Origin: Clusia tigrina
Lineage: Eukaryota; Arthropoda; Insecta; Diptera; Clusiidae
Assembly: GCA_920105625.2 (NCBI GenBank)
Contig: OV050032.1
Coordinates: 197,207,791-197,271,790 of the forward strand
Reading direction: 5' to 3'
DNA length: 64,000 bases
Shown: piece by piece, positions 30,206-41,054 of the stretch
Layout: every line of letters begins with the position of its first letter
Numbering within the stretch: the stretch's first letter is position 1
Made by a program: the position numbers and the translations under genes
The notes under the pieces: model-generated
Told to the model about the DNA's origin: nothing
Databases searched by the model: none
What the model saw: the letters and a program-made list of their open reading frames with translations, nothing else

Positions 30206-31243
30206 TAGTCAACTTCTACATATGGAAGTGTATGAGAGTGTGTGTGTTTAAGTGTGTGTAGGTCAGTGGATGTGTCACATTTATAAATTAAAATTACTTA
30301 TGCTTGCTCTATGCGAATATTATGAATTAAGTGTGAAATATTAATAGACTCACGCTTAACAAGGAGTAAGATAAACAACCTCCAGCGACATCCTAACTCG
30401 GCGAGGCAGATATGTGTAGGCCAGGCCGTCTGGCTGCTTGAATACTTCTGCTAATAAGCCATAAAAGAAAATGGCGGCATAACTAATTAGAAATTTAGCC
30501 GCAGGTTATAATGCCGTATAAATCACTTTTCACTATGTTTATCCTTGATTGCAATCTAAAGGCGAAATTAGTTGTGGATGCTTATGGCACACACCAACTC
30601 ACACCTCCCACAGTACCCGCCACTGAACACACACACACACACGTAGACGCGCTCGCACACTTCGTATCCTAAGCGTCATAGACAACCAGCGTCACGTTTG
30701 CAGACAAAGAATTTTGATATATTAACTGCGAATTGCAGCAGTTTGTTTGTGTATCAGGACTACTGTGAGTATAGATGTGTGTATGTGCTTGGTGGGGCAG
30801 GGACCGAGCATCATGTGTGCTCGTGTAAAGATAAGTAGTGTCTGAGAGGATTCTTACAGGCATGCGAGTTTGTGTGAGTGAGTGTGAGTGCGTGAATTTG
30901 TGTGTGTGTGTGTGTGTGTGTGAAGTGTAATTAATTGCGAAAATTGCGGGAATTATGGCTTAAGCGATTTTTCATTGATTAACGAGCGTAGAGCAATTAA
31001 ACTGTAGCAGAATATGCGAGAGGAAACTCTTTAAAAGCAAAAGAAAATCTGTGGAAAATGTCAAAGAAAAATCGAACTGACTTAAAGACGAAGTCACTCA
31101 AGAGACTAACACAACTTATGTCAAAATAGACTCGCCCATAAGTCTTTCCTCCTGCTTCCTTTCTCCAATAGTTGTAACAGGAGATTCCGACAGAAATCCA
31201 CATTTTGACAGGCAACTGTGACTGACATCATTCTTTACTCTGA
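30206..31243. other. Unassigned interval with (GT)n/(CA)n tracts
   Basis: Contains (CA)n at 30629-30641 and (GT)n at 30898-30922, with GTGTGA-rich flanks (30230-30260, 30770-30905). No gene recognised. Confidence 0.45.
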
Positions 31244-31560
31244 TATTTTTTTATATTTAACGAGGAGGGAAACATCCACAGTCAGAACCCCGTCAGTGCG
31301 GGACTCTAACTCCGCTAAAACCTCCTCTCGTCTACACGGTTTTCCCTCCCGGAGACACTGTTAGGTTTTACGTCGGGAGGCCGTAAGAGCATTTACTGCT
31401 CCCTCGTCCGTGCTAGGTCCGACATTGTGTCAGTCCTGTGTGTCTCAGTATCGGAGAGGCGCTGGCGTCTGCGTTCAGCGTTACGCGCTCGTTCTGCGAT
31501 TCGCCGCGCCTTCAGAATGGTGGCCGCTGCCGAGCAAACTGCTTCCACTTGCCGAGCGTA

Positions 31561-31839
31561 TCACACATATGGGTGGGTAATCAGGTTGTCCATTGTTGGT
31601 GCTACATCGAGGACAGCACCCAGTTCATTCCAGGCGCCTTTGAAGTGTGGGCAGTCGAAAAACACGTGCAGTACGTTCTCGTGCATCCCCGGGCAGTACG
31701 GACAGTACGGGTCTTCCTCATAGTTTCGCTCATGGAGGTATTGCTTGAAGCAGCCGTGACCAGTTAAAGAGTGTGTGACGTCGTAGTTCAGTTCCCCGAT
31801 TGTCCTTATTATCCATGCTAAGATGTGAGGGATCAGCAT
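31561..31839 (-). pseudogene. Family D C-terminal zinc-knuckle region
   Basis: 93 codons. SLTGHGCFKQYLHERN then CPYCPGMHENVLHVFFDCPH, a C-x2-C-x8-H-x4-C arrangement with all ligands present. Typical R1-type C-terminus. Confidence 0.82.
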
Positions 31840-32500
31840 GAAAGTCCATTGACCCTTTTCGGATTGCTTCCACCTCTGCTGCCACTTTACAATAGTGTTT
31901 TATCTTTCCGCTGCGTTGACGTTGTCTGTGGGTCCCGCCCTCTGCTTTTAGAGCCTCCTTCGCCAGCAAGTCAATGGGTGGTTTGCTGCTCATTATTCCT
32001 ATTGCTTCATCAGATACACTACGGAATGCGCTAGCTACGCGTAGTATGCTCAGTCTATTTACGGACTGGATGCATTTAATGAAGGCTTTCACCGTAGTGG
32101 CTTCCACCCAGATTGGCGCGGCATATAAAATGAGGGCACTAGTAACCGTTGATAGCACACTCCGTTGACTTGAGCGTGGGCCTCCAATATTCAGCATCAT
32201 GCTTGTAAGTGCTCCGTTTAGTCTCGTGGCCTTTTCGCAGACTGCTCTCAGATGCTGTTTAAAGGTGAGCTTGTAGTCAATAATTACTCCCAGGTACCGA
32301 AGTTGTGATTGGGATGCGATCTGATGACTTCCCACTGTGATGGTGAACCTCTCGTGCACTTTTCTCGTGCTCAGTAGTATCGCCTCTGTTTTTTGTGCGG
32401 CCAGTTCCAGCTTTGCACTAGTGAGCCACTCCAGAACACACCCAATTGCGTTGTTGCATCTCGTCTGCAGTGTGTTAATATACTTTGCGACCGTCACCAT
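31730..32500 (-). pseudogene. Family D RT thumb and connection domain
   Basis: 257 codons starting one frame off the YADD block (VTVAKYINTLQTRCNNAIGC). Contains LELAAQKTEAILLSTRK and LRYLGVIIDYKLTF, and ends TLFNWSRLLQAIPP. No internal stop. Confidence 0.82.
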
Positions 32501-32870
32501 CGTCTGCGTACCCGATGAGCGTTACACCCATTGGTAGGTCCAAGCGGGGTATGCCATCATACATGATGTTCCACAGGATTGGGCCGAGTACTGATCCTTG
32601 TGGGACGCCACCCGTGACTTCAGAGCCCTCATCAGTGTCGTATAACAGCTCTTTGTTCTGGAAAGAGCTGGATATCAACCATTGTAAGTACACCGGAACG
32701 CAGAAACTCCGCAGTGCTTCCATAATTAGAGGCCAGCTCGCTGAGTTGAACGCATTTTTTACGTCCTGTGTGACCACCGCGCAATACTTCTTTGTACATC
32801 CTCGCCATCGCTTGCCACTTGTTGCTTCATGGGCTATGTCCATTACGGCCTGAATGGCATCTACTGTCAA
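32475..32870 (-). pseudogene. Family D RT palm domain
   Basis: 132 codons with VTQDVKNAFNSASW (catalytic Asp), GVPQGSVLGPILW and GYADD (catalytic Asp pair intact). Directly after YADD a one-base shift moves the frame to GDGRKVY-stop while the true continuation (VTVAKYI) is in the next frame. Confidence 0.84.
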
Positions 32871-32927
32871 AGGCTCCTTCGGAAGGCATATTGCTTGTCG
32901 GAAAGTCCACCATGTTTTTCTACCGCC

Positions 32928-33179
32928 TCAGATAATCCGCTCTAAAAATTTGCCTATCGTGTCTAACATGCACAGCGATCGGTATGCTGAGGATTGGTCT
33001 GGTTGCTTTCCCGTCTTGAGCAGTAGTACCAATCGTTGCTGTTTCCATCTATCTGGGAATATCCCTTCCTTTCTGTACGCATTGTACATCAAAGCAAAAG
33101 CTTCTGGCCTCGCCTCTATTCCCGCTTTTAGTGCCACATTTGGGATGCCATCTAGACCAGGAAAACGCAACATATGCAC
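32928..33179 (-). pseudogene. Family D RT finger region
   Basis: 84 codons with FPGLDGIPN (the usual SPGPDGIPN motif) and KPxxxxSAYRSLCMLDTIGK. Ends at LERII followed by a stop at 32928; the element is 5' truncated just upstream at about 33185. Confidence 0.8.
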
Positions 33180-33185
33180 GTAGAA

Positions 33186-34029
33186 ATCAAATCACGAAAC
33201 TATTCAATTCAGACACATGATATGTGTCCATTTCATGCATGTTTCAATTCAATTGTTAGAAACATTCGCACACACCGCACCCCATTTTCACGTCATGCAG
33301 TATTAATATTTCAAACGATCTGGAGAACGCTTTAGGTGCAGAGTCACCGCAATTTGCCACACGGACACTTCAAAGTGAGATTATCTGTCGAAGGACTCTG
33401 GTAACTTTATCGCACACCAACTGACCTAACTTTGATTCTACTCGTATGCAGCACACAGAGTATTTGTGTCATTCAATAGCCAAACTCCCGCAAACTAGGT
33501 GCAATTGAGATGAGTGGGCAGCAGGACCTCAGCGGATGCGTATAAGTGGGATTTAAATCGCACATAAGCATTGAGGGTTCTGCAATTATCCTGCTTGTTG
33601 TTAATGCCCTGGTATTTAAGTGTTAATTCATTGCACTGATTCATTACACTATCACACAATTGAGTGCTGGCATATCACCGCATGTTTGCGTTGCCAATAG
33701 AGCAATGCTGTAGTGGCGAGATGCAGTTAATGCGTAGCTCAGTAAAATTATTTGGCATTTGACAATTCAGCTATTGAACATTATGAAGGACTTGTTTTGT
33801 GTCTCTCTAACGGTGGATTATGTTTTTCGCTATTTTGTAGAACAACAATGATGAGAGACTGTAAATTTGGTACGCCAAGAGAAGTCTTTATTAAGCAAAT
33901 AGCTACTCATCTCAAAGCAGGACTTGCGTAACAGAGTTGGTGGGAGTTAATGTTAGTCATTAAGTAGAAGAAGTCTTTCACAGCTTGGAAGCTGAAGTTA
34001 CGAAGAGTAACGCTTTACAGAAAGCCAGG
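33186..34029. other. Unassigned interval
   Basis: AT-rich; TTCAATTC and GACACATGATATGTGTC (imperfect palindrome near 33212) are the only small patterns. No gene recognised. Confidence 0.4.
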
Positions 34030-34122
34030 TGAGTTGTTACGCGGTGGTATCACAATGGACCCATGGTGGTCTGAGTGCACTGGTCCTTAGACCGGCTGCA
34101 ACGATAACTTAACCTAACCTAC
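34030..34122 (+). mobile_element. LINE E 3'-terminal fragment, copy 2
   Basis: Short tail: GTTACGCGGTGGTATCACAA, TGGACCCATGGTGGTCTGAG, ending TTAACCTAACCT. The same bases occur in the longer minus-strand copy at 54399-54730. A severely 5'-truncated insertion. Confidence 0.78.
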
Positions 34123-34285
34123 TGAACATCGAGGCGACGGAGACTGCTGCTTTAAACTACCAGGTTATGTAATTAGACAGTCTTTTTCCTTTCTTATATT
34201 TCTTGATCTCACCACTTATGTTTCTTGATGTTCACCGCTTGTCCTCGAGATGCAGCTTTAGAAAAGAGAAAACCCTGTGCAAGTA

Positions 34286-35580
34286 AAGGGTTTTCCAACA
34301 AGAGGTGTTATTTTGAATCACCCGGTATTTCGGTAGCTGTCACTTCTGAAGCTTTTATTCTCTGACATTTGACAAGTAGAAACTACGCCATTACTAAAAA
34401 AGGAACGATAAACGCTTCAACAACGCACTGAAATTATTAAAATTTACTACAAAAATGGTGAAAATCTTGCAGTCACAGTTCGCAAAACTAAAGCATTTTT
34501 GGGTCGTCGTGAAGCACCTTGTCGGACCGCAATACAGAAATTTGTGGAAAAATTGGAGCTGTTGGGACAAGTTAGTGATGTGAGGAATAAAACCCGTGCA
34601 CGTCGCTCAAGAACAACTGAGAATATTGGTGCTGTATCCCAAAGTGTTGAAGAAAACCCAGGTTTGTCCATTCCTCGTCGTTCTTTGGAATTGGGCATAC
34701 CACAAACGTCATTACACCGTATTTTGCATAATGACTTGGGTCTTAAGGTTTATAAAGTTCAGTTAACACAAAAACTCGAGCCGGCCGATCATCAACAACG
34801 TCGTGTCTTTGCTGATTGGGTCCTTGAAAAGCATGAAAAAGATCCGGAATTCCATCGAAGAATCATCTTGACTGATGAGGCCCATTTCCACCTCGGTGGC
34901 TACGTCAACAAGCAAAATTGTCGCATCTGGGGCTCGGAAAACCCAAGAGTTATTGTTGACAAGCCTCCCCATCTTCAACGTATGACTGTTTGGTGCGGTT
35001 TATGGTCCGGCGGGGTCATTGGACCTTACATTTTCGAAAATGAGGTTGGAGCAACAGTTACGGTGAATGGATTGCGCTATCGAGAGATGATTAATGATTT
35101 TTTATGGTCGGAGTTGGATGGTGTTGATCTGGACAACGTTTACTTTCAACAATACGGCACTACGTGCCACACAAGCAACGCAACCATTGCTCTTTGACGG
35201 GAAATGTTTCCGGACCGTGTTATCTCTCGAAGAGGTGATCACAATTGGCCACCGAGATCTTGTGATTTAACACCTTGGGACTTCTTCCTTTGGGGCCACG
35301 TGAAAGATAAGGTCTACGCCAGCAACCCAGCGTCGATTCAAGACCTCAAAGATAGAATTCGTGAGGCTATCGAAGACATAGGGGAGCCACTTTGCGATTT
35401 GGTTATGGAAAATTTCATGAAAAGGATATGGTCCTGTAAGGGTGGTCGTGGTAGCCATTTGGCTTATGTTGTATTTTATTATTAACGGCATACCTTCCTC
35501 TTTAATATGAAATAAACATCCAATCATTTATCTCAAAAAATGGCATTTTTCTTTGAATACCAAAATAACACCTTTATTAT
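34286..35580 (+). mobile_element. rosa-like mariner (DD41D spacing), copy 1
   Basis: The left terminal repeat AAGGGTTTTCCAACAAGAGG (34286) follows a TA. The right end has CAAAATAACACC (35560-35572), after which the expected GGAAAACCCTT terminus is replaced by TTTATTATAAAGG, so the right terminus is damaged. It is the same family as the copy at 47655-48959 (minus). The transposase at 34400-35485 is broken. Confidence 0.87.
34400..35485 (+). pseudogene. rosa-like mariner transposase pseudogene, copy 1
   Basis: About 360 codons. The reading frame starts ER-stop-TLQQRTEIIKIYYKNG where copy 2 has ERYKLQQ. It includes SIPRRSLELGIPQTSLHRIL (helix-turn-helix), DHQQRRVFADWVLEKH, IILTDEAHFHLGGYVNKQNC (first catalytic Asp), RIWGSENPR and TVWCGLWSGGVIGPYIFENE. 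Then VYFQQYGTTCH follows, with Tyr at the second catalytic Asp, and TIAL-stop-REMFP (TGA at 35196). SCDLTPWDFFLWGHVKDKVY places the third Asp 42 residues after the second position, a DD41D spacing as in rosa-group mariners. It stops at 35485. Otherwise nearly open, so decay is recent. Confidence 0.85.
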
Positions 35581-35581
35581 A

Positions 35582-36190
35582 AAGGAAAATGTGGAAGAAT
35601 TTAAATTGGCAGCTGCTGCTTTTAAATCTGAAATCAAATTTGATTTATATCCTCGTATATAAAAGGACTGTCTCCTTGTTAACTAGGCTCTGGTAAGCTG
35701 CATAAAAATGACTTTTTTATGGAACATTGAATGGTAAATTGTATTTTAAACAAACTAGGAAGGAGAGCTGATGCTACCTGAGTTAGAGCAACTTGGAGAG
35801 AGTTTTTACTCTAAGATAATTTATCCAATCACGCCCATCCAAACCGTGCCAGTTAAGCCTTGGCGATATTAGGATCGATATTTGTAATCTAATAATAAAC
35901 TTTATCTTTGCAGCCACTTCTTTCATACTGAAGAATTGTAAAGGAATGTTGGGGTGACGGCCAAAATGTTCCTGCCATAATAACTGCCACGTTTTATAAT
36001 ATAACTTTTTACCATTACATCCAATTTCTCACAACTCTTGTATAGAACTCGAGCTATGCATTTATGTCAATAGTGGGCGTGGCATTTTAGTTCACTCGTC
36101 CATTTTTGTTTAGTCTTTTATAATGGCACCACGATCAATCAATTGAAAATGCATCGATGAATCTTGAATAGGGGTCCGCCCATTGTTTCA
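35582..36190. other. Unassigned interval
   Basis: No recognisable gene. ATAGTGGGCGTGGCATTTTA near 36068 resembles the GTGGGCGTGG strings at about 14064 and 24193 (inverted). Confidence 0.4.
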
Positions 36191-36199
36191 CGTTCACCA

Positions 36200-37388
36200 T
36201 TCGGCTCAAGGGGAGCTCACAATGGAAACCTGTTCCGGATGGACATGCGACCATATTAGAATTCTATACGGACATACCCAGTGATATTGATTACCTTCCT
36301 TCTTACCTCTGTTTCGAAGGAAATTTTTGGGTAAGGATTCCTTCCAGAGAGGAAGAATGGGGGATCCATCACCAGATACTCCCATCAAGATATACGGATC
36401 AAAAATGACGGATCAAAAATGAATACCGGTGTAAGATCAGGAGTTTATTGCGAAATGCCCTCAATCAGTGAATCCGTCAAACTAATGGATCACTGCAGTG
36501 ATTTTCAAACGGAAATAACCGCTATTCACGAAGCCTTGAACTGACTGAGGATAAACGAGGAAACCGTCAAGGATATCTATATTTTATCAGACAGCCAAGC
36601 TGCACTAAGGGCATTGAATGCATTCCAAATAACATCAAGGAGTGTCTTAGACTTTCGTCGATCTCTTAATGGGATGGCTAAACAATTCCATATCCATTTG
36701 TGCTAGGTACCAGGACACAGGGATATACCAGAGAACTGCAGGGCTGATCAACTTGCCAAAGAAGGCACTTGTATGCCAAATGTCAGTGGGCATATGGGTG
36801 TACCTCTCGCGACTTGTACACTACTTACACTAATTAACTCTACCAATCAAAGGTGGATCTGTGCCAATATCTGAGAAATCGCCGGGGAAACATGGTCGAG
36901 GCTAAATCTGAGTCCATCTAGGAATATCATTAGACTCAATAGACTACAAATTAGGACTTTAATAGGAGCCCTCACGGGACATTGTCTAAAAAAGAATATG
37001 ATTATATGGACTCCAAATTAGGACTCTAATAGGAGCACGAATGGGGCCATGTCTAATTTGAAATTATGCCAGAAGAATGGGAGTTTAAACGCATGATTTC
37101 TGTCACAGCTGCAGGAACGGAAAACTGTTCAACTTCTCTTCTGTACATGTCCAGCTTTTGCTAGAAAAAGGGAGCGTTTACTAGGATCCCTCTTCTTAAC
37201 AAGTATAGATAATCTATACCAATCAGGTATTAACACCCTTCTTCGCATTATAAGGCCCTGGTTAGTTCAATCTGGAGGGGAAGCGTAGCCATTCCTCGCA
37301 TCCGCCACTCACAACGGACCCAACTGGTGGTCTAAGTGGCGTCACTGGTTTATTGGTGATGCGACCGCCCAACCTACCTACCTAACCT
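36200..37388 (+). mobile_element. LINE A-like copy (plus), RNase H to 3' end, decayed
   Basis: RNase H starts near 36385 with YGSKMTDQK / GSKMNTGVRSGVYCE (an internal duplication of GGATCAAAAATGA). It continues LMDHCSDFQTEITAIHEALN (Glu), IYILSDSQAALRAL (Asp) and LC-stop-VPGHRDIPENCRADQLAKEG. Then come LQIRTLIGALTGHC, a 67-bp tandem duplication of that segment, and a knuckle remnant with VQLLFCTCPAFARKRERLLG. The 3' UTR has CGGACCCAACTGGTGGTCTA and ends CCCAACCTACCTACCTAACC. Many stops. Confidence 0.82.
36944..37060 (+). repeat. 67-bp tandem duplication just before the knuckle of this LINE A copy
   Basis: CAAATTAGGACTTTAATAGG (about 36947) recurs as CAAATTAGGACTCTAATAGG (about 37014), each followed by GAGC and then GGGACATTGTCTAA or GGGCCATGTCTAA. 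The period of 67 bp breaks the frame. Confidence 0.85.
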
Positions 37389-38092
37389 CTGTCACTATCC
37401 ATAATTTTGTGATATTCTACTTCCCAGTCCTTTCGTTTTTTCCGAAAGCGAACTTCTATTTTTAATTCCGCTGGAAAACTTAAAAAATGACATTCGCATT
37501 TTTCCATGATTAAAGAGCGTCAAAGCAGTAAATTTCTTTATGTCCGGAAAATAATTCGGAAATTCTCCGACTTTTTCGCCCTACGCTACAAGATATTTGT
37601 ATTTTTTGTACGCGCAGCATTCCTTTCACTGATGAATACAGGACATCGTGCAGAGGTAGATGGAAATTTTCGGTAAAAATTGACGTTCCAAAATTGTTGC
37701 TTGCTCTGCACTAAGCAAACACTCTAAGCAGAGTTGCCAGCGCAAAGTGAAAAGCATGCAAAAATGCGGTAATGCAATCAATCAAGAAACAAAGGGCAGG
37801 AATAGAAGTTTAAACGACGTCGAAGTAAAAAATATCAAGCAAATCAAACAGCTGTCATCAAAGCGAGGGAAAAAACTTGGCGAAAATAGAAGGGTATGGT
37901 GTATTATGCGCCGCCGTGCACATGCATCCCAAAATAAACGCTGAACTGCTCCGGGACTCCTCTTCGGCTGAGTGCAAAGTGGAAGCACAGAAGATTGCCT
38001 GTAAAAGATCACAGCACGAATTCGGTTGCGTGTGATGCTGTGAGGGCTTCACTTGCGTTCTATATGTGAGTATTAAGAACGTGAGAAATTCT
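37389..38092. other. Unassigned interval
   Basis: AT-rich. An ORF at 37747-37944 is Lys/Arg-rich but unrecognised. Confidence 0.4.
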
Positions 38093-38190
38093 AGAATGCT
38101 TTACTGAACGCTTTGTTGTTCTTTATAAGTCACTTTCGATGGGGCAGAAGCGACTTCTAAAGAACAACAAAGCGTTCAGTAAAGCATTCT
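38093..38190. repeat. Fold-back, arms about 42 bp, loop 14 bp
   Basis: Left arm 38093-38134 (AGAATGCTTTACTGAACGCT...) and right arm 38149-38190 pair with only a few mismatches (near TATAAGTCA versus TAGAAGTCG); the loop is TTCGATGGGGCAGA. No associated ORF. It directly precedes the mariner relic at 38215. Confidence 0.9.
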
Positions 38191-38214
38191 CCAAATTAGA
38201 GGTAGTCCCATATT

Positions 38215-38420
38215 CGAACCAACCATGAGCTGTCATTTTATGACAGATGAGAGGTGAAACCTACGCTATTATTATAAATGAATCGATCTACACTTCAACA
38301 ATGTCTGGCAATCATCAGCAGTTCCGTGTCTTTGCCAGTTGATTGGTGTGGAAATACATAAAATTCCAGGAATCCAGATTTGCATAGAAAAATATATTTA
38401 GCCGACGAGATCATGGGATT
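38215..38420 (+). mobile_element. Internally deleted relic of the rosa-like mariner
   Basis: GAGCTGTCATTTTATGACAG ... ACGCTATTATTATAAATGAA ... ACACTTCAACAATG resembles the 5' region and transposase start of the mariner at 34286. It then jumps to CATCAGCAGTTCCGTGTCTT ... CATAAAATTCCAGGAATCC, which reads DHQQFRVFAS and FQESRF. This matches DHQQRRVFADWVLEKHEKDPEFHRR (34785-34860), so about 400 bp of transposase is missing. Poorly preserved. Confidence 0.55.
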
Positions 38421-39968
38421 TAATATGAAAGTGAAGACTTACGACAATGCTTTCCAGTCAACTGAAGTATCTGAACATAACATTCGTTTCGTTTTCCATG
38501 AAATTGAGCCGCAAATGTAACAGAAAATGTACTGGAAAGTCTCTTGAATGTACTAGAAATGTACTAAAAAGACTGAATGTGCAGAAGTGGTCCTGGAGGT
38601 ATTTTGGCTGATATGGTTTCTAATTTTTACTGGTAAATCTAACACCATCGCATAAGATGTTCCTATTGGAATACTTTGATATATTTGGCTTCGCATTTCC
38701 AAGGCGCTAAATCAAATGTATTCACTTAGAAAGTAAGTTGCTATACGCCCATCGATATTGTGAATCTCAGGATATGAGTGAATGGAAAGCTACTATTTGG
38801 ACACTGTGGTTTATTATCCTAGTTTCTTCTTTATTAGCAAATTTCTGACAAATCTTTTGTTTATTTAACTAATTTTTGACAAGTTTGAATAAAATGCATA
38901 CCGCTTAACAAACAAACTTAAGCTGCATCTTCCATTGTCCTCGTCAATCTTACAAAGTCCCGCTTAAATACTATTCTACTCTATGCTCAGCCTCAGCCGC
39001 GGTCTTTGATGACTGCCTGTACGTTTGTCGGCAGACATCAGCCATCAAGCCATCAGCCAACCATCCAGTTTGGAGGCTCCATCTCTCCGCTGGCGCTGAA
39101 GCTACAAAAATGCAATAAAATCTCATGCAGCGCTGTTATGGTGCAGGACATCATGTTGTGCGCCTCAGCGCTGTGCCTTTGTTTGATTAAGGTTAGTATT
39201 TTCATGCCCTGCCATAGAGGTGGGGATGCTGTTAGCATGTTCTCGGTTTAAATTTCCTTTGATTTTTTTCTTCGCTGGTGGATAAAAAATTTGCTCGGCG
39301 TTCGATCAACGCTTATTTCAATGTTGCATGTTTTCATTTTGTTTGTGGCGTCAGATTTCCTGTTGCTCTATTTTCTAATATGGTTTTGTTGTGGTTGTCC
39401 TTGCTGTTGTTATTGTTGTCCTTGCTGTTGTTGTTGTTATTGTTTGCTGTTTTTATTGCAGAGATAGTTAGCGTGGGCATGTGAATTCAATTTGATTTAA
39501 TTTGAAGTGCCAATGTTGGCATTTTGACGCAGTAAAGACCGAGTGTGATGGATTTTGCGGAATGTGTCGTATTTGGGAATATTTGCTCTCTATGGAGTAG
39601 TGCAGCACACAATTTTAAACATAGGATATAGCTCGAAAAGCTTTTCAGATAGCAATTCAGGTCACTTTCGGAAATAGATTTTTCGTTAAACTGGGCTGCA
39701 TTTCTGTCTACTATAATTTAATTACACCAGGATGTAGTATCTGGTACCGCTGGAAATAGGAATTTCATCATTGGCAGCTATTCATTATCTGTAGTGTACT
39801 TGACAGTAAAGAGCTACTTACGATTAGAAATTGCATGGGAACTTTGAAACAGAGGACACTCTCATTCTTTGTGATACTTGGCTTTTTTTTAGTAATCTAA
39901 GTTAGTTAATATTATATCCTAAATATTATAAATATTTGCTCCAAAGTTTTACGAGTACTATAATGAGT
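38421..39968. other. Unassigned interval
   Basis: No recognisable gene. Around 39385-39450 the plus strand is TTG/TTGTTG-rich ((CAA)n type), giving Leu-rich artefact ORFs. Confidence 0.4.
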
Positions 39969-40064
39969 AAACAAAAATCCCTGAGTTCCTTTTGCCGTGG
40001 ATAGCGCACTTCATGAAGTTGTTGGTATCAATGAGAGGTAAATTAACTATAAAAGGAATACACG

Positions 40065-40449
40065 TTGGTAGGTTTTCTGGACATTGAGGGGGCCTTCACC
40101 AACGTAAATACAGAGGCGATGTGTAAGGCGCTGAGAGATCGCGGAGTGAAGGAATTCATAGTGACATGGATTAACACAATGCTAGTAAGCAGGGTCATTA
40201 ACGCCACTATGGGGACGGCCTCTGTGAGTAGGAGGACTACAAGGGGTGCTATCACCTCTGCTATGGCTTCTAGGAGTAAATGAGATATTAGGAACCTTCA
40301 AAGCAAAGAGAACAAAGGTTGTAGCCTACGGTGATGACGTTGCCATACTAATCCCGGGCAAGTCTTTGCCAACGATCAGCAAACTCATGGATTCAGCACT
40401 GGGTGAGATTTCCGAATGGGGTGAGCGAGTTAATTTATTAATAAGTTAG
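40065..40449 (+). pseudogene. LINE C2 reverse transcriptase fragments
   Basis: Two frames. The first (40065-40283) has FLDIEGAFTNV and runs out of frame after the deletion at about 40235. The second (40246-40449) carries SPLLWLLGVNEIL, VAYGDDVAILIPGK and stops near 40449. YGDD stands in place of the family's likely YADD. Confidence 0.8.
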
Positions 40450-41054
40450 TAATGGGCTTAGAAGTTAACCGTACTAAGACGGAGCTAGTTTTGTTCACCA
40501 GGAAAACAAAAATCCCTGAGTTCCATTTACCAAAGTTAGGTAGGGTAACGTTGAATCTCTCTTCAGAAGGCAGATACTTAGGTACCAATCTGGACTTCAA
40601 GTTAAATTAGAGAAGGAATTTTGAGGAGAGAACAAAGAAGGGTTTGGCTGCATACTCTACCTGTAAAAAGATCTTTGGGAAAAAGTGGGGACTGTCACCG
40701 TATATTTTGTATGGGATGTACACCACAATCATTAGACCAATTATCACCTACGGGTCCATCGTCTGGTGGAAGGCGTTGGGAAGGAAATGTAATCGAAATC
40801 GTATTGGAAAAGTACAAAGACTTGCTACTCTGGGAATATCAGGGGCTGTAAGCAGCGCCCCTCAAGAAGGCTTATTATTTCACCTTTTACCACTAGGGGA
40901 GTTCATTTAGGGTTGTGCCGCCAAGTGTGCTCTCAGACTAAGGGAGTGCAACACGTGGAAATCTGCCAACTATGGACACTGTACAATTTTGAGCGAAATA
41001 AAACGGAAGCGTCAAAGGATAGTTACGGCTGACGTAGAAACGGCTGCAGACTAG

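Larger units (their letters stand above)
31245..33185 (-). mobile_element. R1-like LINE (family D, copy 2), RT to 3' end
   Basis: Read from 33179 on the minus strand: FPGLDGIPNVALKAGIEARP, RWKQQRLVLLLKTGKQPDQS, YRSLCMLDTIGKFLERII (fingers); then LTVDAIQAVMDIAHEA, CAVVTQDVKNAFNSASW, GVPQGSVLGPILWNIMYD and TLIGYADD (palm). Then ELAAQKTEAILLSTRK, LRYLGVIIDYKLTFKQHLR and the C-terminal knuckle YCPYCPGMHENVLHVFFDCP. No RNase H domain, as in R1-clade elements. The 3' UTR shares its block order with 1-410 and ends CCTCGTTAAATATAAAAAAA. Frameshifts fall after LERII, after YADD and between the thumb and knuckle frames, so the copy is dead. The endonuclease region is missing. Confidence 0.88.
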
